A stretch of 59,868 nucleotides of DNA, taken from the NCBI GenBank assembly GCA_034429475.1, contig DAOUGD010000095.1, positions 1-59,868 of the forward strand, written 5' to 3'. Below the pieces are notes generated by a model. The model saw only the letters and a program-made list of their open reading frames with translations, was not told where the DNA came from and made no database searches. The stretch comes from JAKQHY01 sp034429475 (lineage in GTDB: Bacteria; Chloroflexota; Anaerolineae; B4-G1; SLSP01). Every line of letters starts with the position of its first letter. Position 1 is the first letter of the stretch. Made by a program: the position numbers and the translations under genes. This document shows, piece after piece, positions 1 through 9,449 of this stretch.

Positions 1-183
1 CAGTGATTACCGCGCTTTCCGCGTGGAGAGCGCGGCTACTCGCGTGCGGCTCCTGACAGGCGACGATTGACTCTGTCACGCCCTTTTTTCGCGTTGGGAG
101 TATTCTGTGTTAAGGTGCAAAAGTCGAGTTAGGAGTTGCGAGCCATCTCTTTCTCATTTCTCATTTCTATCAGGAGGTAAACC
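1..183 (+). terminator. Leading intergenic region with two hairpins
   Basis: No gene is visible here. Two hairpins stand in series: CCGCGCT (10-16) pairs with AGCGCGG (29-35), and TGACAG (54-59) pairs with CTGTCA (73-78), followed by CGCCC and a run of six T. The second looks like an intrinsic terminator for a gene lying left of the window. Two CTCATTT heptamers (153-166) precede the AGGAGGT ribosome binding site at 172-178. Confidence 0.5.
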
Positions 184-1293
184 ATGTCTACACAACCCAA
201 AATTCCCGTCGCCGTGCTTGGCGCGACCGGCATGGTGGGGCAGAATTATTTACGACTGTTGCAAAATCATCCCTGGTTTCAAGTTGTCTATGTGGCGGCG
301 TCGCCGCGTTCCGCCGGGAAGACTTATGCGGAGGCCGTCGCCGGGCGCTGGCAGATGGCGGAGGATATTCCGCCGGATGTGGCGGGCCTCGTCGTGGGGG
401 ATGTCAGCGATGTGAGCGCCGCGCAGGAGCGCTGCCGTCTGGCCTTTTCCGCTGTGGAGATGGACAAGGCGGCGATCCGTGCGGTGGAGGAGAGCTACGC
501 CGCCGCCGGGTTGGCCGTTGTCTCCAACAATTCTGCCCACCGCCACACGGACGACGTGCCGGTGCTCATCCCGGAGGTCAACCCCGATCATCTGGACATT
601 CTTTCCATGCAGCGGCAGCGGCATGGGTGGGATAAGGGCTGCATTGTCGTGAAGCCCAATTGCAGCCTGCAAAGCTATCTGCCGCCGGTGTATGCCTTGA
701 TGCAGGCCGGGTATCCCGTGGAAAGCGTCATCGTCGCCACGCTCCAGGCCGTGTCTGGCGCGGGGTATCCGGGGCCGGCGTCCATTGATATGATTGATAA
801 TGTCGTGCCTTTCATCCCCACCGAAGAGGAAAAGACGGAGTATGAGCCGCAAAAAATCCTGGGGACTATCGCGGATGGCAAATTCGTCCCCAGCCGCGAC
901 TTGAAAGTTTCGGCGCACTGCAATCGCGTCCCGGTGGTTGACGGCCACCTTGCCTGCGTCAGCCTGAAATTCAAGACGGCGCGGCCCACCTCGGATGAAA
1001 TGATTGCCATTTGGCGTACCTTCGAAGCAGCGCCGCAAAAACTCCGCCTGCCGAGCGCGCCGCAGCCGGCCTTCATCTACCGGGATGAAGCCGACCGGCC
1101 TCAGACGCGCAAAGACCGCGACGCCGGCCGGGGAATGGCGATCACCATCGGGCGACTGCGTCCGTGCCCGGTGCTGGATTACCGCTTTGTGGCGCTCTCC
1201 CACAACACCGTGCGCGGCGCGGCCGGCGGCGCGATCCTCAGCGCGGAACTCCTGGTGGCGCAAGGCTGGCTGGGGGAATTTGTGCTACAATAA
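184..1293 (+). CDS. asd: Aspartate-semialdehyde dehydrogenase
   Basis: This enzyme reduces aspartyl phosphate to aspartate semialdehyde with NADPH, the branch point to lysine, threonine and methionine, in the cytoplasm. The 369-residue protein has an N-terminal Rossmann fold with GATGMVG at 13-19, a SNNSAHR segment near 114-120, the catalytic cysteine in KPNCSLQ (Cys160) and a substrate-binding region KVSAHCNRVPV (His245, Arg248). Length and motifs fit the archaeal/fungal-type branch of the family better than the shorter enterobacterial type. A strong AGGAGGT ends a few bases before the ATG, which fixes the start. It opens a + strand series of lysine and arginine biosynthesis genes; a strong hairpin terminator follows at once, so the next gene may be transcribed separately. 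Identification is firm; the sub-branch is inferred. Confidence 0.95.
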   Translation: MSTQPKIPVAVLGATGMVGQNYLRLLQNHPWFQVVYVAASPRSAGKTYAEAVAGRWQMAEDIPPDVAGLVVGDVSDVSAAQERCRLAFSAVEMDKAAIRAVEESYAAAGLAVVSNNSAHRHTDDVPVLIPEVNPDHLDILSMQRQRHGWDKGCIVVKPNCSLQSYLPPVYALMQAGYPVESVIVATLQAVSGAGYPGPASIDMIDNVVPFIPTEEEKTEYEPQKILGTIADGKFVPSRDLKVSAHCNRVPVVDGHLACVSLKFKTARPTSDEMIAIWRTFEAAPQKLRLPSAPQPAFIYRDEADRPQTRKDRDAGRGMAITIGRLRPCPVLDYRFVALSHNTVRGAAGGAILSAELLVAQGWLGEFVLQ

Positions 1294-1302
1294 AAAGGTG
1301 CT

Positions 1303-1337
1303 GTTTTTGTGGGCGAGCTACGCTCGCCCACAAAAAC
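1303..1337 (+). terminator. Intrinsic terminator after asd
   Basis: A perfect 16-bp hairpin: GTTTTTGTGGGCGAGC (1303-1318), loop TAC, then GCTCGCCCACAAAAAC (1322-1337). It starts ten bases after the asd stop codon. The T-rich outer part of each arm lets it act in both directions. Confidence 0.75.
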
Positions 1338-1366
1338 GCCCTTTAATTTTCGCTGTAGCGGTTTTA

Positions 1367-1408
1367 CTATTCGTAATTCGCTATTCGTAATTCGCTATTC
1401 GCTATTCG
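1367..1408 (+). repeat. Heptamer array, TAATTCG/CTATTCG family
   Basis: Six tandem heptamers lie here (CTATTCG, TAATTCG, CTATTCG, TAATTCG, CTATTCG, CTATTCG). No inverted partner is present, so this is a single-arm array. It sits just upstream of the ribosome binding site (AAGGAG) of the next gene. Confidence 0.8.
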
Positions 1409-1421
1409 CAAAGGAGTCTCT

Positions 1422-2555
1422 ATGCAGACTTACGGACGTACCTCAGTTTCTGAATTTCTCGGCGATTTGATCGTCTACCGCAATCTCAGGCCGGTGGATG
1501 GCCGGTTGCCGGGGCTGGCCGATCTCCGTGCGGAGATTGGCATCCCCGACAACGTGACGCCGCGCAAGAGTGAGCGGGAGTATGCGCGCGTGATGGCGTT
1601 GATATTGCGCGCCGCCCGCGCCCTGGACGCGCCGTCTACGTCATTGGCCCGCATCGTCTACGTGGGCGACACGCGCCTGCTCGATCAGACGGCTTTCACC
1701 TACCTGTGCAAGGCGACGCGCTGCCCCGGTATGGCCTTCATCGGCTCGGAGACGAGCGACGATCCCGCCGTGGAGATGGAAGAAATAGACGCCGGGACGA
1801 TTTTCCAGGCCAATCGGTGGGAACTGCTGTCCGACTTCGACGCACTGTGCCGGGATTATGATTTTCGGATTGACCGGCGGACTGCTGTGGTCATTGACCT
1901 CGACAAGACGACGCTGGGCGCGCGCGGGCGCAACGACGTGCAGATTGATGCCGCGCGCGTCGCCGCAGTCCGGCGCACGGTGGACGCGCTGCTTGGCAGT
2001 GCTTTCCGTCCGGGTGTCTTCCAGGCTGCCTACGAGACCCTCAACCGCCCGGAATTTCATCCGTTCACCGCCGACAATCAGGATTACCTGGCTTACGTCT
2101 GCCTGATTGTGAGCAGCGGCCTGGTGCGCCTCGGCCCGCTGGTGAACGACATCCGCGATGGCTCGCTGGAGGACTTTGCGCACTTCATCGCCGAGGTGGA
2201 CGCGCGTGCCGCCGACCTCCCCGCCGATTTGCGCGCCCTGCACAGCGACATCGCTGTCCGCGTGCAGCAGGGCGACCCGACGCCATTCAAAGCGTTCCGC
2301 TACAACGAATACCGCGAAACCGTCGGGCGAATGGGGCAAATGCCGGACACCATGTCCGCCGCCGAACTGCTGGCCGGCGAAATCGTCATCACGCAGGAAG
2401 TGCGCGAGATGGCGTTGAAATGGCGGGATCAAGGCGCGCTGCTCTTCGGCCTCTCCGACAAACCCGACGAAGCCTCGCTGCCTCCCGCCGACCTCGCCGC
2501 GCAGGGTTATCAGCCGATTCACCGGACGGTCACGCACGCGGTCGGCGCAGGGTAG
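1422..2555 (+). CDS. HAD-superfamily-like protein of unknown substrate
   Basis: A 377-residue cytoplasmic protein. It carries a clear HAD motif I, VVIDLDKTTLG, with Asp159 as probable nucleophile and Asp161. It also has GLSDKPDEAS at about 343-352, which resembles a motif II/loop segment, and VGDTRLLD at 81-88, which resembles the acidic motif IV. Motif IV-like sequence before motif I would be out of the normal order, so it may be coincidence or a permuted fold. No membrane segment or signal peptide is visible. AAGGAG lies 8 nt before the ATG. It sits between asd and lysK, which suggests a role in or near lysine/arginine metabolism, but that is only context. A phosphatase is the default guess; the substrate is unknown. 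Confidence 0.6.
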   Translation: MQTYGRTSVSEFLGDLIVYRNLRPVDGRLPGLADLRAEIGIPDNVTPRKSEREYARVMALILRAARALDAPSTSLARIVYVGDTRLLDQTAFTYLCKATRCPGMAFIGSETSDDPAVEMEEIDAGTIFQANRWELLSDFDALCRDYDFRIDRRTAVVIDLDKTTLGARGRNDVQIDAARVAAVRRTVDALLGSAFRPGVFQAAYETLNRPEFHPFTADNQDYLAYVCLIVSSGLVRLGPLVNDIRDGSLEDFAHFIAEVDARAADLPADLRALHSDIAVRVQQGDPTPFKAFRYNEYRETVGRMGQMPDTMSAAELLAGEIVITQEVREMALKWRDQGALLFGLSDKPDEASLPPADLAAQGYQPIHRTVTHAVGAG

Positions 2556-2569
2556 GCTATTCCTGGGCC

Positions 2570-2644
2570 GTGAAGCGTGAAGCGTGAAACGTGAAACGTG
2601 ATGACTTCACTATAAACATCTCACGTTTCACGTTTCACGTTTCA
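2570..2644 (+). repeat. Heptamer palindrome, GTGAAAC family (copy 1)
   Basis: Left arm: GTGAAGC, GTGAAGC, GTGAAAC, GTGAAAC then GTGA (2570-2601). Right arm: the reverse complement, built from TTTCACG units (2621-2644). About 24 nt of each arm pair with a single G:T-type mismatch. The centre GTGATGACTTCACTATA closely matches the centres of the copies at 48066 and 49611. Confidence 0.9.
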
Positions 2645-2694
2645 TCAATAGGGCGGATCCGGGATACTTATGAGTGCATTGGTGATTGAATTCT

Positions 2695-3762
2695 ATGAAT
2701 GACCTCGAATTTCTGGAAAAACTCCTCGCCATCCCCAGTCCTTCCGGTGGCGAGGATATTTTTGCCGAATACCTCATCACGCAGATGCGGAAGATGGGCT
2801 TTGTGGCGCACCGTGACGAGGCGGGCAATGTGGTGGGGACAGTGGGCAATGCCGCCGCCAGCAATCACGTTGTTCTGCTGGGTCACATGGACACTGTACC
2901 CGGCTTCATCCCCGTGCGCTGGGAAGGCGACACGCTCTACGGGCGCGGCGCGGTGGACGCGAAGGGGCCGTTGACGGCGTTCGTGCTGGCGGCGGCGCAG
3001 GTGGCCCCAAAGCTGACGAACGCGCGCGTCACTGTCATCGGTGCGGTGGAGGAGGAGTCGCACGGCTGGGGATCGCAATACCTGGCGCAGACGATGGCCG
3101 CCCCAAGCTGCGCCATCATCGGCGAGCCGAGCGCGTGGGATTGCATCACGTTGGGGTACAAGGGCCGGCTGTTGATGGAATACAGCCTGACGCAGCCCGG
3201 CGGGCACAGCGCGGGCGAGTTTGTCGGCCCGGCGGAGCACGCGGTCACATTCTGGAACAGCGTGCGGCGTTATGCCGGGGCGTACAACCAGGAAGCGTTG
3301 GCGCAAGGGCGCAAAGGCCGCTTCTACACGCTCGATCCTGCACTGCGCGATTTGCACACGTACAGCGACGGGTTAAATGACTACGTGGAAATGACCATCG
3401 TGGCGCGGCTGCCGCCCGGTTTTGGGATGGCCGATCTGTTGGAGAAGATGGACTCTTGGGCGCACGCGGCCAAACTCACTTTCCGAGGCAGCGATCCGGC
3501 GTACCAGTCAGAGAAGAACACGCCGCCGGTGCGCGCGCTGCTGCGCGCCATCCGCGCCGAGGGTGGCAAGCCGGCGTTCAAGCTCAAGACCGGCACGTCC
3601 GATATGAATACCGTCGGCCCGGTGTGGGAATGTCCGATGGTGGCCTATGGGCCGGGGGATTCCTCGTTGGATCACACCCCGCACGAACACATTGACGCCG
3701 CCGAGTTTCGCAGAGGCGTCGCCGTGTTGGCGCGGGCGTTGGAGACGTTGGGGGGAGGTTAG
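2695..3762 (+). CDS. lysK: [LysW]-lysine/ornithine hydrolase-like M20 peptidase
   Basis: Metal-dependent amidase of the M20 family. In the LysW (alpha-aminoadipate) pathway LysK releases lysine, and sometimes ornithine, from the carrier protein LysW. Visible metal and catalytic motifs are GHMDTVPG (His64, Asp66), GRGAVDAKG (Asp88) and GAVEEES (Glu119, Glu120). The C-terminal part has GTSDMN and PGDSSLDHTPHEHI with the last metal-binding His. Length (355 residues) fits LysK. The ATG at 2695 is preferred over a TTG at 2686, since GGTGA (2681-2685) is correctly spaced only for the ATG. No lysW or argW gene is visible in the window, so the pathway assignment rests on the protein type and on argG/argH nearby. 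A general M20 acetyl-ornithine/lysine deacetylase is the alternative. Confidence 0.85.
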   Translation: MNDLEFLEKLLAIPSPSGGEDIFAEYLITQMRKMGFVAHRDEAGNVVGTVGNAAASNHVVLLGHMDTVPGFIPVRWEGDTLYGRGAVDAKGPLTAFVLAAAQVAPKLTNARVTVIGAVEEESHGWGSQYLAQTMAAPSCAIIGEPSAWDCITLGYKGRLLMEYSLTQPGGHSAGEFVGPAEHAVTFWNSVRRYAGAYNQEALAQGRKGRFYTLDPALRDLHTYSDGLNDYVEMTIVARLPPGFGMADLLEKMDSWAHAAKLTFRGSDPAYQSEKNTPPVRALLRAIRAEGGKPAFKLKTGTSDMNTVGPVWECPMVAYGPGDSSLDHTPHEHIDAAEFRRGVAVLARALETLGGG

Positions 3763-3837
3763 GGATTGGGGCCTAGGGATTAGGGATTAGGGATTGGGGA
3801 CATGCCCCAATCCCTAATCCCCAATCCCTAATTCCCC
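3763..3837 (+). repeat. Heptamer palindrome, GGGATTA family
   Basis: The repeat begins directly after the lysK stop codon. GGGATTA/GGGATTG units (left arm about 3776-3799) pair with CCCCAATCCCTAATCC-type units (3805-3828) around the loop ACATG, with one mismatch in about 24 bp. It resembles the GGGGATT-type heptamer repeats of filamentous cyanobacteria in form. Confidence 0.9.
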
Positions 3838-3852
3838 ATTTAAGGAGCGACA

Positions 3853-5196
3853 ATGCGTGAAAACATTCTTCAAGATTTAGGCAACGGTTTAATTCTACGC
3901 TCGGCGACGGCGGCGGATGTGGAGTCGCTGGCGGAGTTCAACAGCCGCGTCCACAGCGACATCGGGTGGGATAATCCCGACCCGCACATGGTACATTGGA
4001 TACGCGACTTGATGCTCAACCCGCATCCCACGTTCCGGACGGAGGATTTCCTGGTGGTGGAGGACACGGTGACCGGCGCGATTGTGTCCTCCACCAACTT
4101 GATCGCGCAGACGTGGTCGTATGGCGGCATCGAAATCCCGGTGGGCCGCCCGGAACTGGTGGGGACGCACCCTGACTACCGAAATCGCGGCCTGGTGCGG
4201 GCGCAGTTCGCGGTGTTGCACCGGTGGAGCGCGGAACGCGGCCACAAGATGCAGGGGATCACCGGCATCCCGTACTACTACCGCCAGTTCGGCTATGAGA
4301 TGGCAGTGGATATGCACGGCGGATACAGCGGCCCGTTGACCAGCGTGCCGCGCCTGGCGGATGGCGCTGCCGAACCCTACCGGGTGCGTCAAGCCACTGC
4401 GGCGGATATTCCCTTCATCCAGCAGGTAGAAGCCCATGCCGCCAAACGCCATCTCATGCGTTGTGTGCGCGATGCCGCCCTGTGGCGCTACGAGATCGAG
4501 GAACGCACGCGGGGCGGCACGAACACGTTCTTTGTGGGCATCATCGCGGCGGCGTCCGGCGCGCCGGTGGGCTACCTGGTTCACCCGGAGACCCTGTGGG
4601 GCGACGCGCTGGCGCTGTGGGCCTACGAGCTTCAGCCGGGCGTGTCGTGGTGGGAGGTTACGCCGGGCGTGCTGCGCTATCTCAAAGAAGCGGGGGCGAC
4701 GTATCGCCCCTACTTTGAGGAGGATGACGCGCCGCCCTTCGCGCGGTTGACGTTGATGTTGGGCCGCGAGCATCCCTGCTACCCGATAGTGTCGCCGGAG
4801 TGGCTGCCGCAGTTCCGCAAGCCGTACAGTTGGTACGTGCGCGTCCCCGACCTGCCCGACTTCCTGCGCACCGTCGCGCCGGTGCTGGAAGACCGGCTGG
4901 CGCGCTCGGCGCTGGTCGGCTATTCCGGCGAGTTGTGGCTCAACTTCTACCGCGACGGGCTGCATCTCGTTTTCGAGAAAGGGCGTCTGGCGGATGTGCA
5001 GCGCTGGGACTCGCCCGCCAACACCGTCACTTCCACCGAATTCCCACCACTGACGTTCCTGCAACTACTGTTCGGCTACCGCTCGCTGGCGGAATTGATG
5101 GCGGCGTTTCCCGATTGCGGCGGTCGCCTTGAAGCGCGCCTGCTGCTCGACGCCCTGTTCCCCAAGCAGGCTTCGGATGTGTGGCCGGTATCTTAA
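3853..5196 (+). CDS. Eis-like GNAT N-acetyltransferase
   Basis: Predicted cytoplasmic acetyl-CoA-dependent N-acetyltransferase of 447 residues. The N-terminal GNAT domain (about 10-160) has the acetyl-CoA-binding segment GTHPDYRNRGLVRAQF and the strand/loop YYYRQFGYEM typical of Eis-like enzymes. A second, divergent GNAT-like region follows from about 175 to 300, and the C-terminal part (about 330-440) may be the sterol-carrier-like domain seen in Eis proteins. AAGGAG precedes the ATG by six bases. It lies between lysK and argG. Some bacteria recruit GNAT proteins for the first acetylation step of arginine synthesis, so a biosynthetic role is possible; an acetyltransferase of unrelated substrate is equally possible. 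Confidence 0.75.
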   Translation: MRENILQDLGNGLILRSATAADVESLAEFNSRVHSDIGWDNPDPHMVHWIRDLMLNPHPTFRTEDFLVVEDTVTGAIVSSTNLIAQTWSYGGIEIPVGRPELVGTHPDYRNRGLVRAQFAVLHRWSAERGHKMQGITGIPYYYRQFGYEMAVDMHGGYSGPLTSVPRLADGAAEPYRVRQATAADIPFIQQVEAHAAKRHLMRCVRDAALWRYEIEERTRGGTNTFFVGIIAAASGAPVGYLVHPETLWGDALALWAYELQPGVSWWEVTPGVLRYLKEAGATYRPYFEEDDAPPFARLTLMLGREHPCYPIVSPEWLPQFRKPYSWYVRVPDLPDFLRTVAPVLEDRLARSALVGYSGELWLNFYRDGLHLVFEKGRLADVQRWDSPANTVTSTEFPPLTFLQLLFGYRSLAELMAAFPDCGGRLEARLLLDALFPKQASDVWPVS

Positions 5197-5200
5197 GAAA

Positions 5201-5279
5201 GTAATGGGAAATGGGTAATGAGAAATGAGTGTGCTACTCATTTCTCATTACTCGTTACTCATTTCTGATTTCTAATTAC
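5201..5279 (+). repeat. Heptamer palindrome, AATGAGA family
   Basis: The core GTAATGAGAAATGAGT (5215-5230) pairs perfectly with ACTCATTTCTCATTAC (5236-5251) around loop GTGCT. Weaker pairing between diverged heptamers extends both ways. It lies between the GNAT gene and argG and is open in the argG frame, which can mislead start calling. Confidence 0.9.
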
Positions 5280-5297
5280 CAAAAGCGAGGAAAGAGG

Positions 5298-6560
<1,263 letters not shown>

Positions 6561-6572
6561 TCTAGTCGCTGC

Positions 6573-6626
6573 GTGAAGCGTGAAACGTGAAGCGTGAGGG
6601 CCTCGCGTTTCACGTTTTGCGTTTTA
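6573..6626 (+). repeat. Heptamer palindrome, GTGAAAC family (copy 2, short)
   Basis: GTGAAGC, GTGAAAC, GTGAAGC, GTGAGGG (6573-6600) face CCTCGCGTTTCACG (6601-6614) and a degenerate CGTTTT tail. The loop is short and the conserved central motif of the other copies is missing. It follows the argG stop and ends in a T-rich tail, so it may terminate transcription. Confidence 0.85.
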
Positions 6627-6691
6627 TGGGTAAGATTGAGGTGGATTCTGCCTTTTTCTGTTGAGTCCGTTAACCTGTTTTGGGAGGGACG

Positions 6692-7954
6692 ATGTTTAAG
6701 AATATTTTGAAATATTCTGGATTGTTGTTGACTTTGATGCTTTTGTTGAGCGCGTGTGAGATGGCGACGCCCCGGCCCACGTCAACGCCCTGGCCTACGG
6801 CGACCCCGCAGCCTACGGCGACTCCGGTGACTTCCTGGGATGCACCTCCTAAGAATGGCGCGGATGCTTTTGGGCGCGCCTATATGTGTGAACAGGCGGA
6901 GGATCTTGACTGCGCGCTCGACTATTACACCCAGGCCATCGAACTGGAGTATGATCCGCTTCAACTGGCCTATGGCAGCCGCGTCAGAGTCTACAAAGCG
7001 TTGGGGCAGGTGGATGCCGCAATCGCCGACTGTGAGACGCTGTTAGCGCTGCCCAATTTCGGCAGTACGCACGCCTATGCAGCAGAAATGCTGGTCGAAT
7101 TGCGCGCCATGGCGCCAGAAAGTACGCCGTCCGCAGCGACAGACAGTACCCCGGCCACAGCGGCGGGATCGCCGTCGGCATCCCAGGCGGCGGTGCTTGA
7201 AGGGCGGGCCTGTCTCGAAGCGCAGGATTATCTCTGCGCGGTGGAGAAGTTTAATGAAGCCATCGAACTTGATTCCACGAATGCCGATGCTTACTACAAT
7301 CGCGCCCTCATCCAGTTCATGATTCAAAATTATTCCGGCGCGCTGGCGGATTGTACCGAGGCCGTGAAACACAACCCCGCGCACAAAGACACCTATTATA
7401 TGCGCAGCTACTTGTATATTTTGATGGGCGATTATCCAGCCGCCCTGGATGATTTGAACAAGTTGATCGAACTCGATCCGGAGAGCGCCATGGCGTACAC
7501 CAACCGGGGCAACGTCTACCTGGACGGGCTGGCGATGTACGACGAGGCGATTGCCGATTACACGAAAGCCGTCGCGCTGGACCCGACGTATGCTGACGCG
7601 CATTACAACCTGGGCAACGCGCACTTTAGGAAAGGTGAGAACGAACAAGCCATCCGCTTCTACGATCTGTCGCTGGCGCTTGAACCGGAGAATGCTGATG
7701 CCTACGTCAACCGGGGATTGGCCTACGGCAACCTCGGTAAGTATGAGGAAGCGGTGGCGGATTTCAACCTCGCCCTGCGCTTGAACCCGCAGGATGGCGT
7801 GGCTTATATGGGACGCGGCAGCGCGTATGAGCAGTTAGGTGAGACGGAAAAGGCCATTGCGGACTTCAAGCAGGCGCTGGCGCTGCCCGACGACCCCGCC
7901 AACGAGACGCACACGCGCTCGCAGGCGGGTCTGGAACGGCTGGGGGAGGAATAA
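6692..7954 (+). CDS. TPR-repeat lipoprotein
   Basis: A 420-residue exported lipoprotein of unknown partner. The signal peptide LLLTLMLLLSAC gives a lipobox with Cys22, followed by a Thr/Pro-rich linker (about 26-50). After one TPR-like unit (about 58-125) and a second Thr/Ala-rich linker come at least six consecutive tetratricopeptide repeats (about 180-400), recognisable by repeated A-Y-x-N-R-G and A-I-A-D-[FY]-x-x-A-L patterns. GGGAGGG sits just before the ATG at 6692; an in-frame TTG at 6680 overlaps that site and is rejected. Its place between argG and argH is odd, since nothing in the sequence links a surface TPR lipoprotein to arginine synthesis. Confidence 0.88.
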   Translation: MFKNILKYSGLLLTLMLLLSACEMATPRPTSTPWPTATPQPTATPVTSWDAPPKNGADAFGRAYMCEQAEDLDCALDYYTQAIELEYDPLQLAYGSRVRVYKALGQVDAAIADCETLLALPNFGSTHAYAAEMLVELRAMAPESTPSAATDSTPATAAGSPSASQAAVLEGRACLEAQDYLCAVEKFNEAIELDSTNADAYYNRALIQFMIQNYSGALADCTEAVKHNPAHKDTYYMRSYLYILMGDYPAALDDLNKLIELDPESAMAYTNRGNVYLDGLAMYDEAIADYTKAVALDPTYADAHYNLGNAHFRKGENEQAIRFYDLSLALEPENADAYVNRGLAYGNLGKYEEAVADFNLALRLNPQDGVAYMGRGSAYEQLGETEKAIADFKQALALPDDPANETHTRSQAGLERLGEE

Positions 7955-7981
7955 TCCGGCGGTCAGTGCGAATGATTTTCT

Positions 7982-8039
7982 CAACGGATTCAACGGACTT
8001 TAACGGATATTTTTTCCGCTGAATCCGTTCAATCCGTTG
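7982..8039 (+). repeat. Nonamer palindrome, AACGGATTG family (copy 1)
   Basis: CAACGGATTCAACGGA (7982-7997) pairs with TCCGTTCAATCCGTTG (8024-8039) with one mismatch. The unit period is nine. It ends just before the argH ribosome binding site (AAGGGGGGG). Confidence 0.9.
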
Positions 8040-8060
8040 CGCTTATTTTAAGGGGGGGAT

Positions 8061-9434
8061 ATGGGAAAGTTATGGGGTGGACGTTTTGCGAAGGAAATGG
8101 ACGAGTTGCTGGAGCGTTTCAACGCCTCCATCAGTTTTGATCAACGGATGTACGCGGCGGACATCCAAGGCAGCATCGCTTATGCGCACGCGCTAGAGAA
8201 GGTCGGCCTCCTCACGGCGGACGAGACGCGGGCGATGGTGGACGGTCTCAATGCGGTGTTGGCCGAATTCGACGCCGGAAAGTTCGCGTTTCTGCCGTCC
8301 GACGAGGACATCCACACTGCCGTCGAGCGCCGGCTGGGCGAGCTGATCGGCGAGGCGGCGGGCAAGCTGCACACAGGCCGCAGCCGCAACGACCAGGTGG
8401 CGACGGACATGCGGCTGTATCTGCTCTCGCGGATTCCGGTGCTCCGCGAGCATCTGCAAGGTGTGCAGCGCGCCATCGTGGACAAGGCCGAGGCGCACCT
8501 GGACGTCATCATGCCCGGCTACACCCATCTCCAACCCGCGCAGCCGATTTTGTTTTCCCACTGGCTGATGAGCTTCTTCTGGATGGTACAGCGCGACATG
8601 GAACGGCTGGATGATCTGACCAGGCGCGTCTCCGTGATGCCGCTGGGCGGCGCGGCTCTGGCCGGCAACACTTTCGGTATCAACCGCGAAGCGTTAGCGG
8701 CGGAACTGGGCTTTGCGCGCATCAGCGAGAACAGCCTCGATGCTGTGCCGGGGCGGGACTTCGTGGCCGAGATACTATTCTGGGCCGCACTTTTGCAGAC
8801 GCACCTGAGCCGCCTGGCGGAAGACCTCATCCTCTACGCGACGGCGGAATTCGGCTTCGTGGAATTGGATGATGCCTACAGCACCGGTTCCAGCATCATG
8901 CCGCAGAAGAAAAACCCCGACTCGCTGGAACTGGTGCGCGGCAAGACCGGGCGGTTGATCGGCAACCTCGTGACGTTGCTGACGACGCTCAAGGGCCTGC
9001 CGAGTACCTATAACAAGGACTTGCAGGAGGACAAAGAATCGCTCTTCGACACGCTGGACACGTTGGACATCGAACTGCCGGTAGTGGCAGGCGTGATCAG
9101 CACCTTGCGCCTCAACGCCGAGGGCATGGCGTCCGCGCTGCGCGACGATTTGCTGGCGACCGAACTGGCGGACTACCTCGTGCGCCAGGGCCTGCCGTTC
9201 CGCCAGGGACATCACCTCGTGGGGCAGGCCGTGCGCGCTGCGCTGGCGAAGGGCTGCGGCCTGCGCGACCTTTCCGTGGCGGAGTATCAGGCGATTTCGC
9301 CGTATTTTGGCGACGACGTCCACGATGTGCTGGATTTCCGCCGCGCGATTGAGCAGCGTTCCGTGCCGGGCGGCACGGCGACGGCGGCGGTGCAGGCGCA
9401 GATTGAGAGAGCGAAGGGGTCGCTGCTTGTCTGA
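8061..9434 (+). CDS. argH: Argininosuccinate lyase
   Basis: Cleaves argininosuccinate to arginine and fumarate, the last step of arginine synthesis; it belongs to the aspartase/fumarase superfamily and works as a homotetramer. The N-terminus MGKLWGGRF is highly characteristic. HTGRSRNDQVATD (about 108-120) and the superfamily signature GSSIMPQKKNPD (about 276-287) carry the active-site residues; the catalytic Ser is in the signature loop. Length (457) is normal. A G-rich ribosome binding site lies just before the ATG. It probably shares a transcript with upstream genes unless the repeat hairpins stop it. Confidence 0.97.
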   Translation: MGKLWGGRFAKEMDELLERFNASISFDQRMYAADIQGSIAYAHALEKVGLLTADETRAMVDGLNAVLAEFDAGKFAFLPSDEDIHTAVERRLGELIGEAAGKLHTGRSRNDQVATDMRLYLLSRIPVLREHLQGVQRAIVDKAEAHLDVIMPGYTHLQPAQPILFSHWLMSFFWMVQRDMERLDDLTRRVSVMPLGGAALAGNTFGINREALAAELGFARISENSLDAVPGRDFVAEILFWAALLQTHLSRLAEDLILYATAEFGFVELDDAYSTGSSIMPQKKNPDSLELVRGKTGRLIGNLVTLLTTLKGLPSTYNKDLQEDKESLFDTLDTLDIELPVVAGVISTLRLNAEGMASALRDDLLATELADYLVRQGLPFRQGHHLVGQAVRAALAKGCGLRDLSVAEYQAISPYFGDDVHDVLDFRRAIEQRSVPGGTATAAVQAQIERAKGSLLV

Positions 9435-9449
9435 TGAAGGGAACGAGTT

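Noticed and set aside
2670..2702. An eleven-codon leader peptide overlapping the lysK start
   Set aside because: It has no good ribosome binding site and no run of Lys or Arg codons that would suggest attenuation.
5229..5297. A longer argG start through the heptamer repeat
   Set aside because: The extra residues are translated repeat, and the correct ribosome binding site lies just before 5298.
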